From NCBI GenBank assembly GCA_002104895.1, contig MCFG01000490.1, positions 1 through 43,545 on the forward strand: DNA of 43,545 bases. The letters run 5' to 3'. This DNA is from Anaeromyces robustus (Eukaryota; Neocallimastigomycota; Neocallimastigomycetes; Neocallimastigales; Neocallimastigaceae). The notes beneath the pieces are model-generated. The model was not told the DNA's origin, did not search any database, and saw only the letters and a program-made list of their open reading frames with translations. A program made the position numbers and the translations under genes. Below are positions 32,494 through 43,545 of the stretch, in pieces (within the stretch, counting starts at the first letter, position 1; every line of letters begins with the position of its first letter).

Positions 32494-32901
32494 TTAGAAA
32501 TAATTGGTGATTGTGAATGTTATGAAAACTACATATCATCTTATAGTATTATCAATAATATTTTTTTTGCTAAGGTAAGCAATATTTATATTGAATAGTT
32601 TCAAGTAGTGTTAGATGAGTTTAAGACATCAACATATTACATAACATATTGGCTATATATTATGCTTTCTTATAATGAAGCATATTGCAATCTTTATTGT
32701 TTTTTGATAAACGTGTATAGTTATTGTATGAATATATGCTTTGAACCTTTGAACTACATAGCAATAACCTTTAAGTTGTATACTTTGTTGGAAAGAGGTA
32801 ACCAAAATGTCACTCTTTGTGGATAAGAGGAAACCGTTATATTATCTCTCTTGTAAGTATAGTATTAACCTTAAGATTTTGTATAGTGTAATAGTTGTAT
32901 C

Positions 32902-32936
<35 letters not shown>

Positions 32937-33554
32937 GTAATGAAACTATTTTGCTTATTTTATTTGTATAACTCATCGGGGAATACATAAATGTATGATT
33001 TGTATTAAAATAAATCATAAGATTTTTATTCAAATTCACAACTTATCTTAAATGTTGAAAATATAAATGTATGTTTAAGATGAATTATATCATCATAATA
33101 ACAAATGGAGTTGCTTCTCCATTGTTGATGGGATCTCCTTTTTATTTATTTGAGGGTTTTACGCCATGTTAGATATTCAAACTAATGTAATTGTTTGATA
33201 GGATATGCTCATTTTACTATAATCATTTTATTTGAATAAATGTATTGTAAAGTACCTGTATTTGTATTGGATACTTATTGACTTCCTCGTTCGAATATCC
33301 GCTTTGTAGCTAAGCAGTAACTATCAAGTATATTCAAATAAATTTGATAAGTGTAATGTAATGTTATATATGCTTTAATTTTAGCAATGACTATAGCATA
33401 TTTTGTTGTAATATATTATATAATTATAAATCTGGGGTTTATTAAATTAATGTTAAATATATTAGCTTATTTAATAAATAATATATGAAATGGTTATAAT
33501 ATTGTGAAAATTGTATTGAATATATAAAATATTCTTATTTTAAAATAATATGAT

Positions 33555-33645
33555 GTATGATCAATTATAGGATTGACCGCAGGATCAACTATATTAATGA
33601 TCAATTGATAGGATCGACTGTAGGATCAACTATATTAATGATCAA
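33555..33645. repeat. 41-bp tandem repeat inside the retroelement
   Basis: Two units and a partial of ATGATCAATT(G)ATAGGAT followed by CGACTGTAGGATCAACTATA, about 10% diverged. Confidence 0.88.
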
Positions 33646-35036
33646 TTATTCTGTTTTATTATTTTTATTTAGGTTGAGTTATATATTCGTTTCAAATATT
33701 ATTGCTTTAAAATATGTTGATTGAAACGTGCCTTTCAAATGTAAATGTATTATATATTTTTAATATGATTTGATATGCTTTATTCATTTCCCCCTTGAAA
33801 TCCATATATTAAATTTTGGATTTTATTTAGTTATAATTTAATAATTGCATGCTTAATTTTTATAACTGTTATAAAAATGAATAAAGTCTTTTTGTGTAAT
33901 TTAAATTTGTAGCACTAAATAAGCATTATCCTTTAAAATTTGTATTTATTGTATAATTTGATTAAATATTTAATAAAGGATAATTTAATTATTTTATATT
34001 TTTATTTTAGCATCTTGCAATATGATTATTAGGTTTTATTGACCTACTGCCAGTTTTATTTTGTTAGGTTAGAAATTATCTAAGAGATATTCATTATTTT
34101 TATTAGATTAGCAAGAATAATATGCTTTTGTTGGATAAGAGTTATCCTTAAATTTATTCACTCCTTTTTGTTTTTAATACTTTTATATTTATGCTACGGG
34201 GTAAGATTTCAATATATCTAATATTGAATAATCTATAATATAATTAGTTTCAGGTCAATTATTTTTTAATTTTAAAATATAATTTATTAATTTGTCGACA
34301 ATTTTATGATACTGAAACTATAATCTTATTATTTATATAAGATTAATATCAAATCAGAAGGCAATTTTATCGATTTATACATATAATTGATTGAATTAAA
34401 ATCGATAATTGTTATATCAAATAGTATTTTCAGCTGTTATTAATTTTTATTTAGATGAAATATTTTTATCAATTTCCTAAACCTATATTTCCTTAATTTT
34501 GTCCTTTTGACATTAGATTAGGACTTAATATTAGTATATTAATAAGTTCTGTTATTTTTCTTGAGGTTATTAATAAATTTATATTAACAGCTAATATAAT
34601 AGTAATAACTCAATATTCCAGAATATATATTTTCATCATATTTTAGTTTTATAGTTAACATTTAATTTATAAGGCTTTTAGCAGTTATTTTTTTTTTTTT
34701 TTTAGTAAATAGTTATAAATTACCGTAAGTTGATAATTATCTATAATTGTATATTAATAGCTTCAATGGCAATTGAGACAGTAACATATATATTAATTAT
34801 ATACTTCTTAGTAGTTGATTCTTGAGTTTATAGTTAGATGTATTTACTATCTTTATCATCTATTTATTTGGCCCAGAGAAAAAGGCATTTCACTTATTCT
34901 TCCTTAGTAGTTTTGGGTAGTCACCATTTCAAAAGAAAAGGTAGTCTTTTTATAATAATCCTATATTTTCAATCTAAATTCTTGATAAAGCCTGAACATT
35001 TTTGAATGTTTAGTAAGAGCCTTGAGACTCTTAATC

Positions 35037-35284
35037 TATTGGAAATCAATTTATATTATGTTAACTTAATTAGATTATTATTTATTATTAAGTACTACAT
35101 CTTACAACAATGAAGAAAAATTTAGTCGTATTTATAGTAAATGTGGCTTATAATTAATTCATGTAAAAATTAATACAATGAATTCAAATAATGAATTTCA
35201 AATACAATGAGAATAATTTTAACAACGAAATAATTTATTTTTAATCTATTTAATTTATGTTCATATATTTCACATATTCTAACA
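35037..35284 (-). repeat. 5' LTR (248 bp)
   Basis: Upstream LTR in the minus orientation. Directly downstream (35036 going left) is GATTAAGAGTCTCAAGGCTC, the place for the primer-binding site. It contains a self-complementary TAAGAG...CTCTTA and I cannot match it to a tRNA. Confidence 0.92.
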
Positions 35285-35289
35285 TTTAA

Positions 35290-36487
35290 TTATTTATTTA
35301 ATTATTTATTTAATTATGCACCCTATTACGAAATGCAACATTGAGAAATGGAACACTCCCAGTTTAATTTTTTAATCTAATGTTTTAATGTAAGAACGTA
35401 TTATATATAGATAGTACGTCTACTAATACGATTTCCATATATAATAAATTCCTTTTTTTCGGAAGTGAGTTTCCTTTTATGGAAAGTAGTACATTATATA
35501 TAAAATTACGTAGAGTATTTATATATATATATATAGTATAGTTTAGAGAGAGAAAGAATAGAATACGTTAATGTAAGGTTTTGTTACATTATAAGTAACT
35601 TTAAAAACCTTATTATTATGTATGAAAGTTTTAAATTTTTTTTTTTTTTTTTTTTTGGATTTCGGTATGGAAAAAGATTTTTTCATATATTTCTTATCTC
35701 ATGTATTTCACTTTTTACTCATGTAACTTTTTCCTTACACAAAAAAGAACAATAGTAAATGAAGAAAGCATTTAAAATATATTTAAGTTTCTATCAATTT
35801 ATAGCTTATAAGACTGTGATTTCTAAAAAAGAATTTAAAAAGAAAAAAAAAAAAGTAGTCATTTTTAATGATGAAAAAGAAATAATAAAAAAGATTATAT
35901 TTTTACAAACTTATTTTATAAAATACTACAATAGAAAAGTAAAAATTAATAATAATTAGTTGAATTTTTTAAAGGTCTATTTTTCTCTTTTTAATATAAA
36001 ATATACTCAAAATTTTATCAGTTCTTACTATAAACCTATGAGTTTATATATAAATATTTCATGTTTATTTTAAATTGCTTTTTCAATTATATTATATTTA
36101 TATTATAAATCCTAATAAATATATTCATTATTAATATTTAGTATTATTTATTCAATTAATCAAGGTTATTCGTTAATGTTAGTATGTATGTATATATATT
36201 CTTAAGTAAATAATTTATTTTAATTAAATTAAGTAAATAATAAACAATAATAATTAATTTACGAATTTTTTGCTTATTTTCAATATATTTATAAAACTTT
36301 TGAATTTATTATATTATTATATCAATTTTTTAAATTTTTTATAAAAAGTATTATTAAATATCATATAAAAAATATTTATTATTTGAATTTTAAATTTTTT
36401 GAAAAAAATTTTTATTCTTTTGAGTAACATAACGAAAAAAAAAATAATAAAATAATATTAGACTAACATATGAGTACCCATTTCCCA
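35290..36487. other. AT-rich stretch without convincing gene
   Basis: Contains ACGAAATGCAACATT (35328-35342), the reverse complement of the motif seen left of the LTR element, and TTTAGAGAGAGAAAGAATAG (about 35542). One 66-codon Lys-rich frame at 35759-35959 has no other support. Confidence 0.55.
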
Positions 36488-36840
36488 TAGATACTATAGG
36501 TGTACCTGTAGGATGATGTTTTTACGGTATATTGATTCGACGGTTCCATCTATGTCGTTACATTCTTTTAGAGTATAATTATGATTCCTATACATTTTTA
36601 CTTAGTCTTCTTTTACTACGAGCATCAGAATGGAACTACTTTTTCCTCATAATGGTATCGTAATCACTGGTACGGTGAAATGTAAACCTGCCTAATTCAT
36701 ACATAGAATTAATCGTTTATTATGCATCAAGCCTAATGAAATTTAAAGTGTAGTACTGAGGTTAAATAGGTTAAACACATATAAGGGAAAGACTTTTTGA
36801 ATATCATGGTGGTTATCATGATACACCTAGGATAGAAACC
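36488..36840 (+). repeat. Inverted repeat pair, left arm (about 355 bp)
   Basis: Closely matches the reverse complement of 38465-38836; shared blocks include tatggaaccgtc-like ends, gtaaacctgcctaattc and gattcctatacattttt. GC-richer than its surroundings. The outer end has a small stem (CTATAGGT GT ACCTGTAG). A degraded ORF may be present, since both arms give related peptide scraps (RNHNxxLxECND), but frames are broken. Confidence 0.85.
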
Positions 36841-38049
36841 TTATATATACATAAATACAGTCTTCAAAATATCCTTTTTAGTTCCCAAAGTCTCCATGAT
36901 TATAATAATTCCAAGGCACCAATTTGGGACAAAACTTAACAAATTATTTCATTTCGTTGTTAACTTTATAATAATAAAAATTACAATAATTAATTAAATA
37001 ATAAATAATTTTATAGAAAAATCAAAATAAAATTTTTTTTGCCTTTAGAGGGAATAATAATGAAATAATAGTGATAATATTGAAAATAATTAAATAATAA
37101 AATATTAATTTTTATAAATTTAATTTTTTTTATTCATTTCATATATATTAACTATGTTTTTAATAAATTTTGAATTTTTTTTTAAAAAAAAGATAAAATT
37201 TTATTATAAATTATATTAAATATTTCATAATTATTTAATATTTGCTTTTTTTATAATTATTAACTTTTATATTTTTCAAATAATAATCTTTCTTGTATAT
37301 TTATCAAAAATATAAGATATAAATTTATTTGTATTTACATTATATAAATTAATTTTTATATCTTATAGTAAAATAATTTTTTTAATTAATTTTTTTTTAA
37401 ATAATATATAAAAAAATTTACCTAATTTATATTATAAGAAAATGTCAATTAGCTATTACCATATAAAAATATATATAATAAATAATTGTATATAGTTATA
37501 TTTTAAATATATAAAGTCTATAAATAAAAATACAAATTTAAATATAATGTAAGCATACATAAAAATAAAAATAAAAATAAAAATTATAAATTAAATATGA
37601 TTAATAAAACTTGGAATTTCTTAATTTTTATTTTAAACTATAATAATTTTGTACATTAATTTTCTGTACTTTTGATCGTAATTAACATTCTTCTATTAAT
37701 AAATATATTCTTATTATAACAATAAAATATGAATAATACCCGTAACATGAGTATTGAATTCCTTTTTCTTTAATAATAAAAAGTCCATAATTAATAAAGA
37801 ATATATATTAATTATAGGTTTTCTATTAATAAAGAAGATATATCAAATACAAAAAAAAAAGATATTTATCGTTTTAATAAAGACATAATTAAAAAAATAC
37901 TAGTAGAAACATATACATATAATATTCTGAAATTCTTTATTAATTCATCAAAAAAATATTATATTTTTGTTTATAAATTAGTAATCATTGTATCTATATT
38001 ATATAAAAAAAGTTATTATACAATTAATAATATTGTTTTTTTACATACT
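36841..38049. other. AT-rich spacer between inverted repeat arms
   Basis: No gene seen; pure AT-rich text. Confidence 0.6.
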
Positions 38050-38325
38050 TATACTTTATTATTACTAACAAAAATTATAATACATAATCAATTATATTAA
38101 AGCCATAATTTATTATTACTAACAAAAAATTGAAATACATAACCAACTATATTAAAGTCATTATTCACAATTAATAACAAAAATTAAAATACATAACCAA
38201 CTATATTAAAGTCATATTATTATTACTAACAAAGATTACAATACATAATCAATTACATTAAAGTCATAATTTATTATTACTAACAAAAATTACAATATAT
38301 AACCAACAATATTAAAGTCATATGT
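38050..38325 (+). repeat. Degenerate tandem repeat, about 55-60 bp unit, five copies
   Basis: Units built from ttattattactaacaaaaat, acaatacataaccaactata and ttaaagtcata; they vary in length and by substitutions. Confidence 0.85.
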
Positions 38326-38464
38326 ATGTATGTACATAGATTAATGATAAGTTAAATACATGATAAAAAATATATTATATTTCATAAAAAAGAAAAAAAA
38401 AAAGGATTAAATTATAAAAAATTGATTTAATGGACATGTTAATATAGATTTTTCATAAATTCTA

Positions 38465-38836
38465 GTTTCTCTCCTAGATGTATTATACTAATCACCATGA
38501 TATTCAAAAGGCTTTCCCTTATATTTATATATGTTTTTAACCTATTCAGTCTCAGTACTACACTTTGATTCTATTAGACTTGATGCGTAGTTATTGATTA
38601 ATTCTATATAGGAATTAGGCAGGTTTACATTCCACCATACCAGTGATTACAGTATCATTGTGAGGAGAAAGTGGTTTCGTTTTGATGCTAGTGATAAAAG
38701 GAAACAAAGTAAAAAAATGTATAGGAATCATAATCATATTCTAGAAGAATGTAATGACATGGGTGGAGTGGCGACGTAGAATCAATATACCATAAAGCAT
38801 TACCCTACAGGTACACCTGTAGTGTATGTATGAGAG
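38465..38836 (-). repeat. Inverted repeat pair, right arm (about 370 bp)
   Basis: Reverse-complement partner of 36488-36840. The outer end carries CTACAGGT AC ACCTGTAG, an 8-bp stem with a 2-nt loop. Confidence 0.85.
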
Positions 38837-40364
38837 ATGAATAATTATAATATATATTAGTTTAATTTATTTTTTTTTTTTTTTTTCATTTTTCATAAAT
38901 TCTAGTAATAATAATATATATATAATATTGTATATATATATTTAAATTTATTATATATAATATATCATATACTTATTATCAATATAATTATAATTATACT
39001 TTTATTATAATAATATTAAAATAATTTAAAATTTTTGTCATTTATAAATTTTATTTATATAAGTTTAAAAACGGCAAATGATTTTTAATTAACATTTATA
39101 ATACTTAAATTTAGAATTAGTAAATAAATTTAATGATTTTTCTTTTTTTATCTTTTTGTCATTAAAAAATGCAAATTTGTTTTTAAAAATGCAAATTTAT
39201 TATTATAAATATAGTTTTTTATATTAAAAAAAAAAAAAAAAAGATAAATTAATTTAAAATTTTTGGTACTGATTATTTCAGAATTTTCTAAACTATAATT
39301 AAAACTTTCTAAAAATATCTTTGTGTTACCATTATTAGAGTCAGTGAACTTTTTAAAATTTTTAATTTTATGCAAAATTTTTTTTTATTAAAAAGAAAAA
39401 ACATAAATATATTTTTTAAAATTTATATACTATATTACATCAGTTTATGCATATATACAAATAAAACCTTTTTAAAAAACATATAAAAATACGTTTTATA
39501 TATACAAGCTTTTTTATATTATTTTTATTTTCATATTTAACAAGTTTTATGTATATAAACTTTTTATATTATTTGTTTTATAGATATAAACTTTTTTATA
39601 TTATTTTTATTCTTATATTCTAACAAGTTTTATATTTTTTATTTTTATAGTCAAACAGCAACTTTTATAATATTCTATTATTCTATAATATCTTTTAATA
39701 GTATATAAATTAATATAATAAATATTTTAAATAAATAATTAAAAAAAAAAAAAAAAACTTCTTCCGGATAACAGATTAAATTATTCTATTAAATTTATAA
39801 TATAAATATTAATATAATGAAATATATTCATAATATATTTACATTAATGATTGTAACTTTCATATATTATAATATATTATAATGTAATTTTATTTAATTA
39901 AAATTAATTATTTAATAAAATAAAAAATAATAAAATAAAAAATAGGAATAAAATAATAAAAATAATTATATAATAATAATTAATGGATTTTAATAATATC
40001 ACATGTTATATTAATTTTTTTTACTTATAAACTTTAATAATTATATTTTTTTATAAAATAAAATATAAAAATTTTTTTTTGTATATATATTATTTATTAA
40101 GATACATTATAACAATATAAAATAAAAATTTTAAATTTATTTCTTTTTATTAATAAACATTTATTTATTTATTATATATATTTACTTATTTTATTATTGC
40201 GTATCCATTTACTTATTTTGTTAATTAACCTAAGTGAATAATAATTTTATTATGCAATATTTATAATATAAATTTAAATAAGGATTTTTATAAGATAAAT
40301 GAAAATTTTGACTCTCAATATTCGGAATCATATTTTTCATTTATATTTTTTCTTAATATTTTTC

Positions 40365-40395
<31 letters not shown>

Positions 40396-40937
40396 TTTTT
40401 TCTATATTTTTTCTTATTAATACCATAATATATAATTAAAATTACCCCACTTTTTCCATATTTTGATTAATAAACAATAAAATAAAATTTCATTATGTAA
40501 TAATAAAAAATATTTATAAAATTTTTTTATATTATTTTATTTTTATATTATTTTTATATTCTAATAATATATTTTATAATAGTTTTATAATAGTTTTATA
40601 ATATTCTATTATTTTATATATCTGTTAAATATATATAATGTATTTTTTTATTCTTTTTTATACTGTTATATTAATATTAAAGGTTTTATAATTATTATAT
40701 AACTCATTTTATTAATAAAACATAAAAATTATTTATCACGATAATACATTATTACACAAAAAAAAAAAATTAATTAAAGATTAGAGATAATAAATAATAT
40801 TTTATTAATAAATAAAGTTTATATTAAAACAAATATTACAAAGATGTAAAAAATTTAAAAAAATACATTTGTATTTATACTAATTGTGGCTTATGTCAAA
40901 TATATTGAAATAAATTTAATAATTAAAGATATAATGA
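38837..40937. other. AT-rich gene-free region
   Basis: No supportable gene in 2.1 kb. Contains a degenerate minisatellite (39490-39640), A and T runs and an ATT run (about 40374-40395). Confidence 0.65.
39490..39640 (+). repeat. Degenerate minisatellite
   Basis: Three or more units of ttttatatatacaagctttt, then tatattatttttattttcat and attctaacaag variants. Confidence 0.7.
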
Positions 40938-41103
40938 GAGTATTGCATTTCGACATAATTTATGTATTATAATATGGCTTATAAAAATAATTAAATAAGA
41001 TTAATATATAAATAAATGAATGAATATATAATAAATATATATTACATATTTTGTATAATTTTATGTCGATCATACATAAATTATGTCAAAATGTACCACA
41101 TCC
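40938..41103. mobile_element. MITE-like element with about 25-bp terminal inverted repeats
   Basis: Left end gagtattgcatttcgacata continues attatgtatt; the right end, reversed, reads gatgtggtacattttgacat then aatttatgtatg. The interior (about 110 bp) is AT-rich and non-coding. No clear target duplication. Related ends occur at 11100-11165. Confidence 0.65.
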
Positions 41104-41223
41104 TTTATACTAAAAATATTATTACACGTGAATATGTAAATACTTTTAAATTAATAAAAATTATTGTTGGCTAAAGTATTGAAAAAAAATTTTTTTAGTG
41201 ATTACATATAAATTAATTAAATA

Positions 41224-41325
41224 TGATATACATTGTACGGAACGGAACACTAATTAAATATTTAATAATTAGTTCCTTTGTTATTTTTTTAACTATATAT
41301 ATTATTATTATTATTATTTTATAGG
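41224..41325 (+). repeat. 100-bp direct repeat flanking the copia fragment, left
   Basis: Matches 42878-42983 with two or three substitutions and ATT-run length differences. Contains a hairpin (GGAAC...GTTCC around ACTAATTAAATATTTAATAATTAGT-like arms). Perhaps an LTR remnant. Confidence 0.85.
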
Positions 41326-42635
41326 GTTAAGGTAATACTACCAAGATGGGTATTCAAATACAAATTAGACGCTGATGGAAATTTAATTTGCAAAGCTAGA
41401 TTAGTAGCTAAAGGTTGTTTTCAAGAAGAAGGTGTAAATTATAACAGCACTTTCTCACCTACATTAAAACAAGATACTTTAAGCTTTAAGAATAGCAATT
41501 GCTTTTGCAGTAGCAAACGGTTTCGTTATATTCCAAATGGATATAAAAGCAGCGTACTTAAATGCTGATCTAAAAAGAAAAGATTTATATGAAACTCCCT
41601 GAAGGAGAAAAAGAGGAAGGATACTGTGTATTAAACAAAGCTTTATATGGCTTAAAGCAAGCTGGACGCGCTTGGAATGATACACTTAACGAAGTTTTAT
41701 TAAAATTTGACTTTATAAGATCTGAATGTGAACCTTGCTTATACATTAAAAAGGATAAGCATAATAAAATTTTTTGTTTACTAACAGTTTATGTAGATGA
41801 TATACTTATTATAGGTAAAAGAGAAAACGTTAATATAACTATTAATTATTTAAAAAAGAATTTTGAAGCTACTGATATGGGCGAAGTAGACTTCATAATC
41901 GGTATAAAATTCATAAAATGTAAAGATGGATATTTTATACATCAAAGAAAATATCTAGATGAAATATTCAGAAAATTTGATATTGAAAAATACAACAGTG
42001 TTTCTAATACAATGCCTATAGAAAAAATTTAGGAATAGGAAATTCAATAAGAAAAAATATCAACAAGCAGTAGGAAGCTTACTATATTTAGCCTTATGCA
42101 CTAGACCAGATATCTTATTTTCGGTAAGTAAAGCATCCAGATATTCAAAAGTAAATAATTACGAAAACTGGTATAACTTAATAAAGATATTCAGATATTT
42201 AAAAAGATATCCAGATTACGGAATTATGTTTAGAAAAAATGATAATATGGATTTAAAAATATACGGTGACGCAGATTTAGGTAGTGATAAAGAAACAAGA
42301 AGATCTACCACCGGTTTTGTTATGACCATAAACTCTGCACCAACAAGTTGGTTTTCAAAACTTCAACACACTGTAGCTGTATCTACTATGGAAAGCGAAT
42401 ATTATGGTATACACGAATGTGCTAAACATGCATTATGGTATAAAAATTTATTCGAAGAATTAAATATTAAAATGAATAGTGATAATAAATAGTGATAATA
42501 AATCAGCAATTTACAATTGTTTAAACAAAACAATAAATCCAAAATCTAAACACATGCAATTAAGATATCATAGTATCAAAGAACATGTAGATAACGGTGA
42601 CATTGATTTAAAGTATATAAAATGTCAGAAATAAA
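41326..42635 (+). pseudogene. Ty1/copia retrotransposon pol fragment (reverse transcriptase + RNase H), frameshifted
   Basis: Starts mid-pol without gag, protease or integrase. Successive frames give PRWVFKYKLDADGN / ARLVAKGCFQEEGVNYNSTFSP (RVT_2 opening), then FQMDIKAAYLNADL, then 41589-42032 with LPEGEKEEGYCVLNKALYGL and the polymerase YVDD box (residues 68-71 of that frame), DMGEVDFIIGIKF. After two more slips come VGSLLYLALCTRPDILFSV and the RNase H domain DADLGSDKETRRSTTGFV / STMESEYYGIHECAKHALW. It ends HMQLRYHSIKEHV...DLKYIKC, stop about 42633. An exact 7-bp duplication (41477-41490), one extra A near 41575 and an exact 13-bp duplication (42478-42503) break it. Inactive. Confidence 0.92.
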
Positions 42636-42877
42636 GTTTAATATATATTAAATATATATTACTATGATAATAATAAATAGCTTAGAATAATATTTTATAT
42701 CTATCATAAATAATATTTATTACGTAATGTATTAGTGGCGCATGAATAATGTATATTAAATTACATACGTCAAATAAATGTATTAAAAATTTATTTAAGT
42801 CTAATTAATTGTATAATTAAATAGACATAATCTCTCTTAATAAAGTTAAATAAATATAAAGTAAACAATAATTTTAA

Positions 42878-42983
42878 TATATACATTGTACTGAACGGAA
42901 CACTAATTAAATATTTAATAATTACTTCCTTTGTTATTTTTTTAACTATATATATTATTATTATTATTATTATTTTTTTATAG
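42878..42983 (+). repeat. 100-bp direct repeat flanking the copia fragment, right
   Basis: Second copy of 41224-41325, about 245 bp after the pol stop. The DNA between (from about 42728, TGTATTAGTGGCGCATGAAT) may be the rest of a 3' LTR. Confidence 0.85.
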
Positions 42984-43002
42984 GAAAAAAGAAAAAAAAT
43001 CA

Positions 43003-43216
43003 AATATAATATAATATAATATAATATAATATAATATAATATATATAATATAATATAATATAATATAATATAATATAATATAATATAATATAATATAATA
43101 TAATATAATATAATAATAATATAATATAATATAATATAATATAATATAATATAATATAATATAATATAATATAATATAATATAATATAATATAATATAAT
43201 ATAATATAATATAATA
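43003..43216. repeat. (ATAAT)n satellite, about 210 bp
   Basis: About 42 units with two phase slips (about 43040 and 43112); open frames through it are artefacts. Confidence 0.97.
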
Positions 43217-43545
43217 TTTATTAAATAACTTTTAGATGGTGTACAATTTTTTTTCAATATTAAATTAAAAAGGAGATAATTGTTTTTTTTTATATTTTTT
43301 GTTTATTTTATAATTTATCAATGATTTTTTTTAATATTTACCTTAATTAAAACTTTCAAAGAAGTGGAAAAATTAATATAACTAAAAAATTTAAATAATT
43401 TTTTATGCTTAGAGAATATTCAAATTGATTCTATAATATATATAAATGTGAAAAAAAAAATTTTTATTTGTATTTGTATTTTATTTAGTTTTTATTAAAA
43501 TATCTTGAACACATTTAAAAAAAAAAAAATTTTTTTTATGTCTCA
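43217..43545. other. AT-rich end of window
   Basis: No gene or repeat of note seen. Confidence 0.6.

Larger units (their letters stand above)
31072..35284 (-). mobile_element. LTR retrotransposon, recent insertion, degenerate interior
   Basis: A 4.2-kb element bounded by 248-bp LTRs and by a 5-bp target duplication TTTAA (31067-31071 and 35285-35289). On the minus strand the LTRs begin TGTTAGAATATG and contain a TATA-like CTATAAATACGA. A polypurine tract (AAGTTTAAGGGGGAA) sits directly before the 3' LTR (31320-31334), which fixes the orientation. The interior has no long ORF. Scraps such as an MVTTQNY start near 34930 and an NGIIE..KN integrase-like piece near 31750 suggest Ty1/copia ancestry. 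I see no YVDD reverse-transcriptase or RNase H motif. Probably a non-autonomous derivative moved by enzymes supplied from elsewhere. Confidence 0.85.

Noticed and set aside
31666-32826. Three short plus-strand frames inside the LTR element
   Set aside because: The polypurine tract and LTR features show that the element reads on the minus strand; these are chance frames.
35759-35959. 66-codon Lys-rich plus-strand frame
   Set aside because: Low complexity, no homologue recognised, no neighbouring support.
39148-39375. 75-codon minus-strand frame
   Set aside because: Contains a Phe run from an A16 tract and no recognisable motif; cannot be told from chance.

Overview
This is a eukaryotic nuclear contig of extreme AT content. 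It has long microsatellites, homopolymer runs and few genes. The best fit is an anaerobic gut fungus (Neocallimastigomycota: Neocallimastix, Piromyces, Anaeromyces or a relative). The gene mix supports this: a non-ribosomal peptide synthetase piece, an AAA-ATPase-like/PD-(D/E)XK protein, Rpn-type PD-(D/E)XK 'transposase/invertase' proteins, a subtilase, Asn-run surface proteins and Ty1/copia debris. The taxon is inferred from style only.

Layout. 1-656 (+) is the 3' end of a Cys-rich, probably GPI-anchored surface protein. 1310-3432 (-) is an mRNA-capping enzyme of the virus/linear-plasmid kind (triphosphatase-guanylyltransferase, then N7-methyltransferase), split by a small frameshift. Only 7 nt separate it from the end of a frame-broken secreted protein (3440-6550, -) with 11-residue Trp/Gln repeats and a lectin-like C-terminus. 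7209-8715 (-) is an unrecognised two-part gene. 8.8-12.0 kb is microsatellite and empty AT-rich DNA. 12040-13760 (+) is the AAA-ATPase-like/PD-(D/E)XK gene. 14.4-17.7 kb holds two ~560-bp direct repeats around a GC-rich retroelement-like fragment, followed by a small GC island. 17.7-20.6 kb is empty AT-rich DNA. 20985-22705 (+) is a truncated NRPS condensation-adenylation fragment with a damaged active site, preceded by a 47-bp minisatellite.

23.0-29.0 kb is a pseudogene field on the minus strand: a second, decayed capping-enzyme copy, a decayed subtilase containing a perfect 126-bp tandem duplication, and two copies of a broken PD-(D/E)XK gene inside a ~1.7-kb tandem segmental duplication. 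31072-35284 is a recently inserted LTR element on the minus strand, with apparently identical 248-bp LTRs, a 5-bp target duplication and a polypurine tract, but a decayed interior. 36.5-38.8 kb carries a ~360-bp inverted repeat pair. 40.9-41.1 kb is a MITE-like element. 41.3-42.6 kb is a copia pol pseudogene broken by exact tandem micro-duplications. The window ends in a pentanucleotide satellite.

The most notable item is the capping enzyme. Fungi normally encode the three capping activities as separate proteins, whereas a fused or adjacent triphosphatase-guanylyltransferase-methyltransferase is typical of poxviruses, asfarviruses and yeast cytoplasmic linear plasmids. The decayed second copy 20 kb away keeps the ancestral frame exactly where the better copy is broken. 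This shows the ancestor was a single fused protein and that the family has duplicated in this genome.
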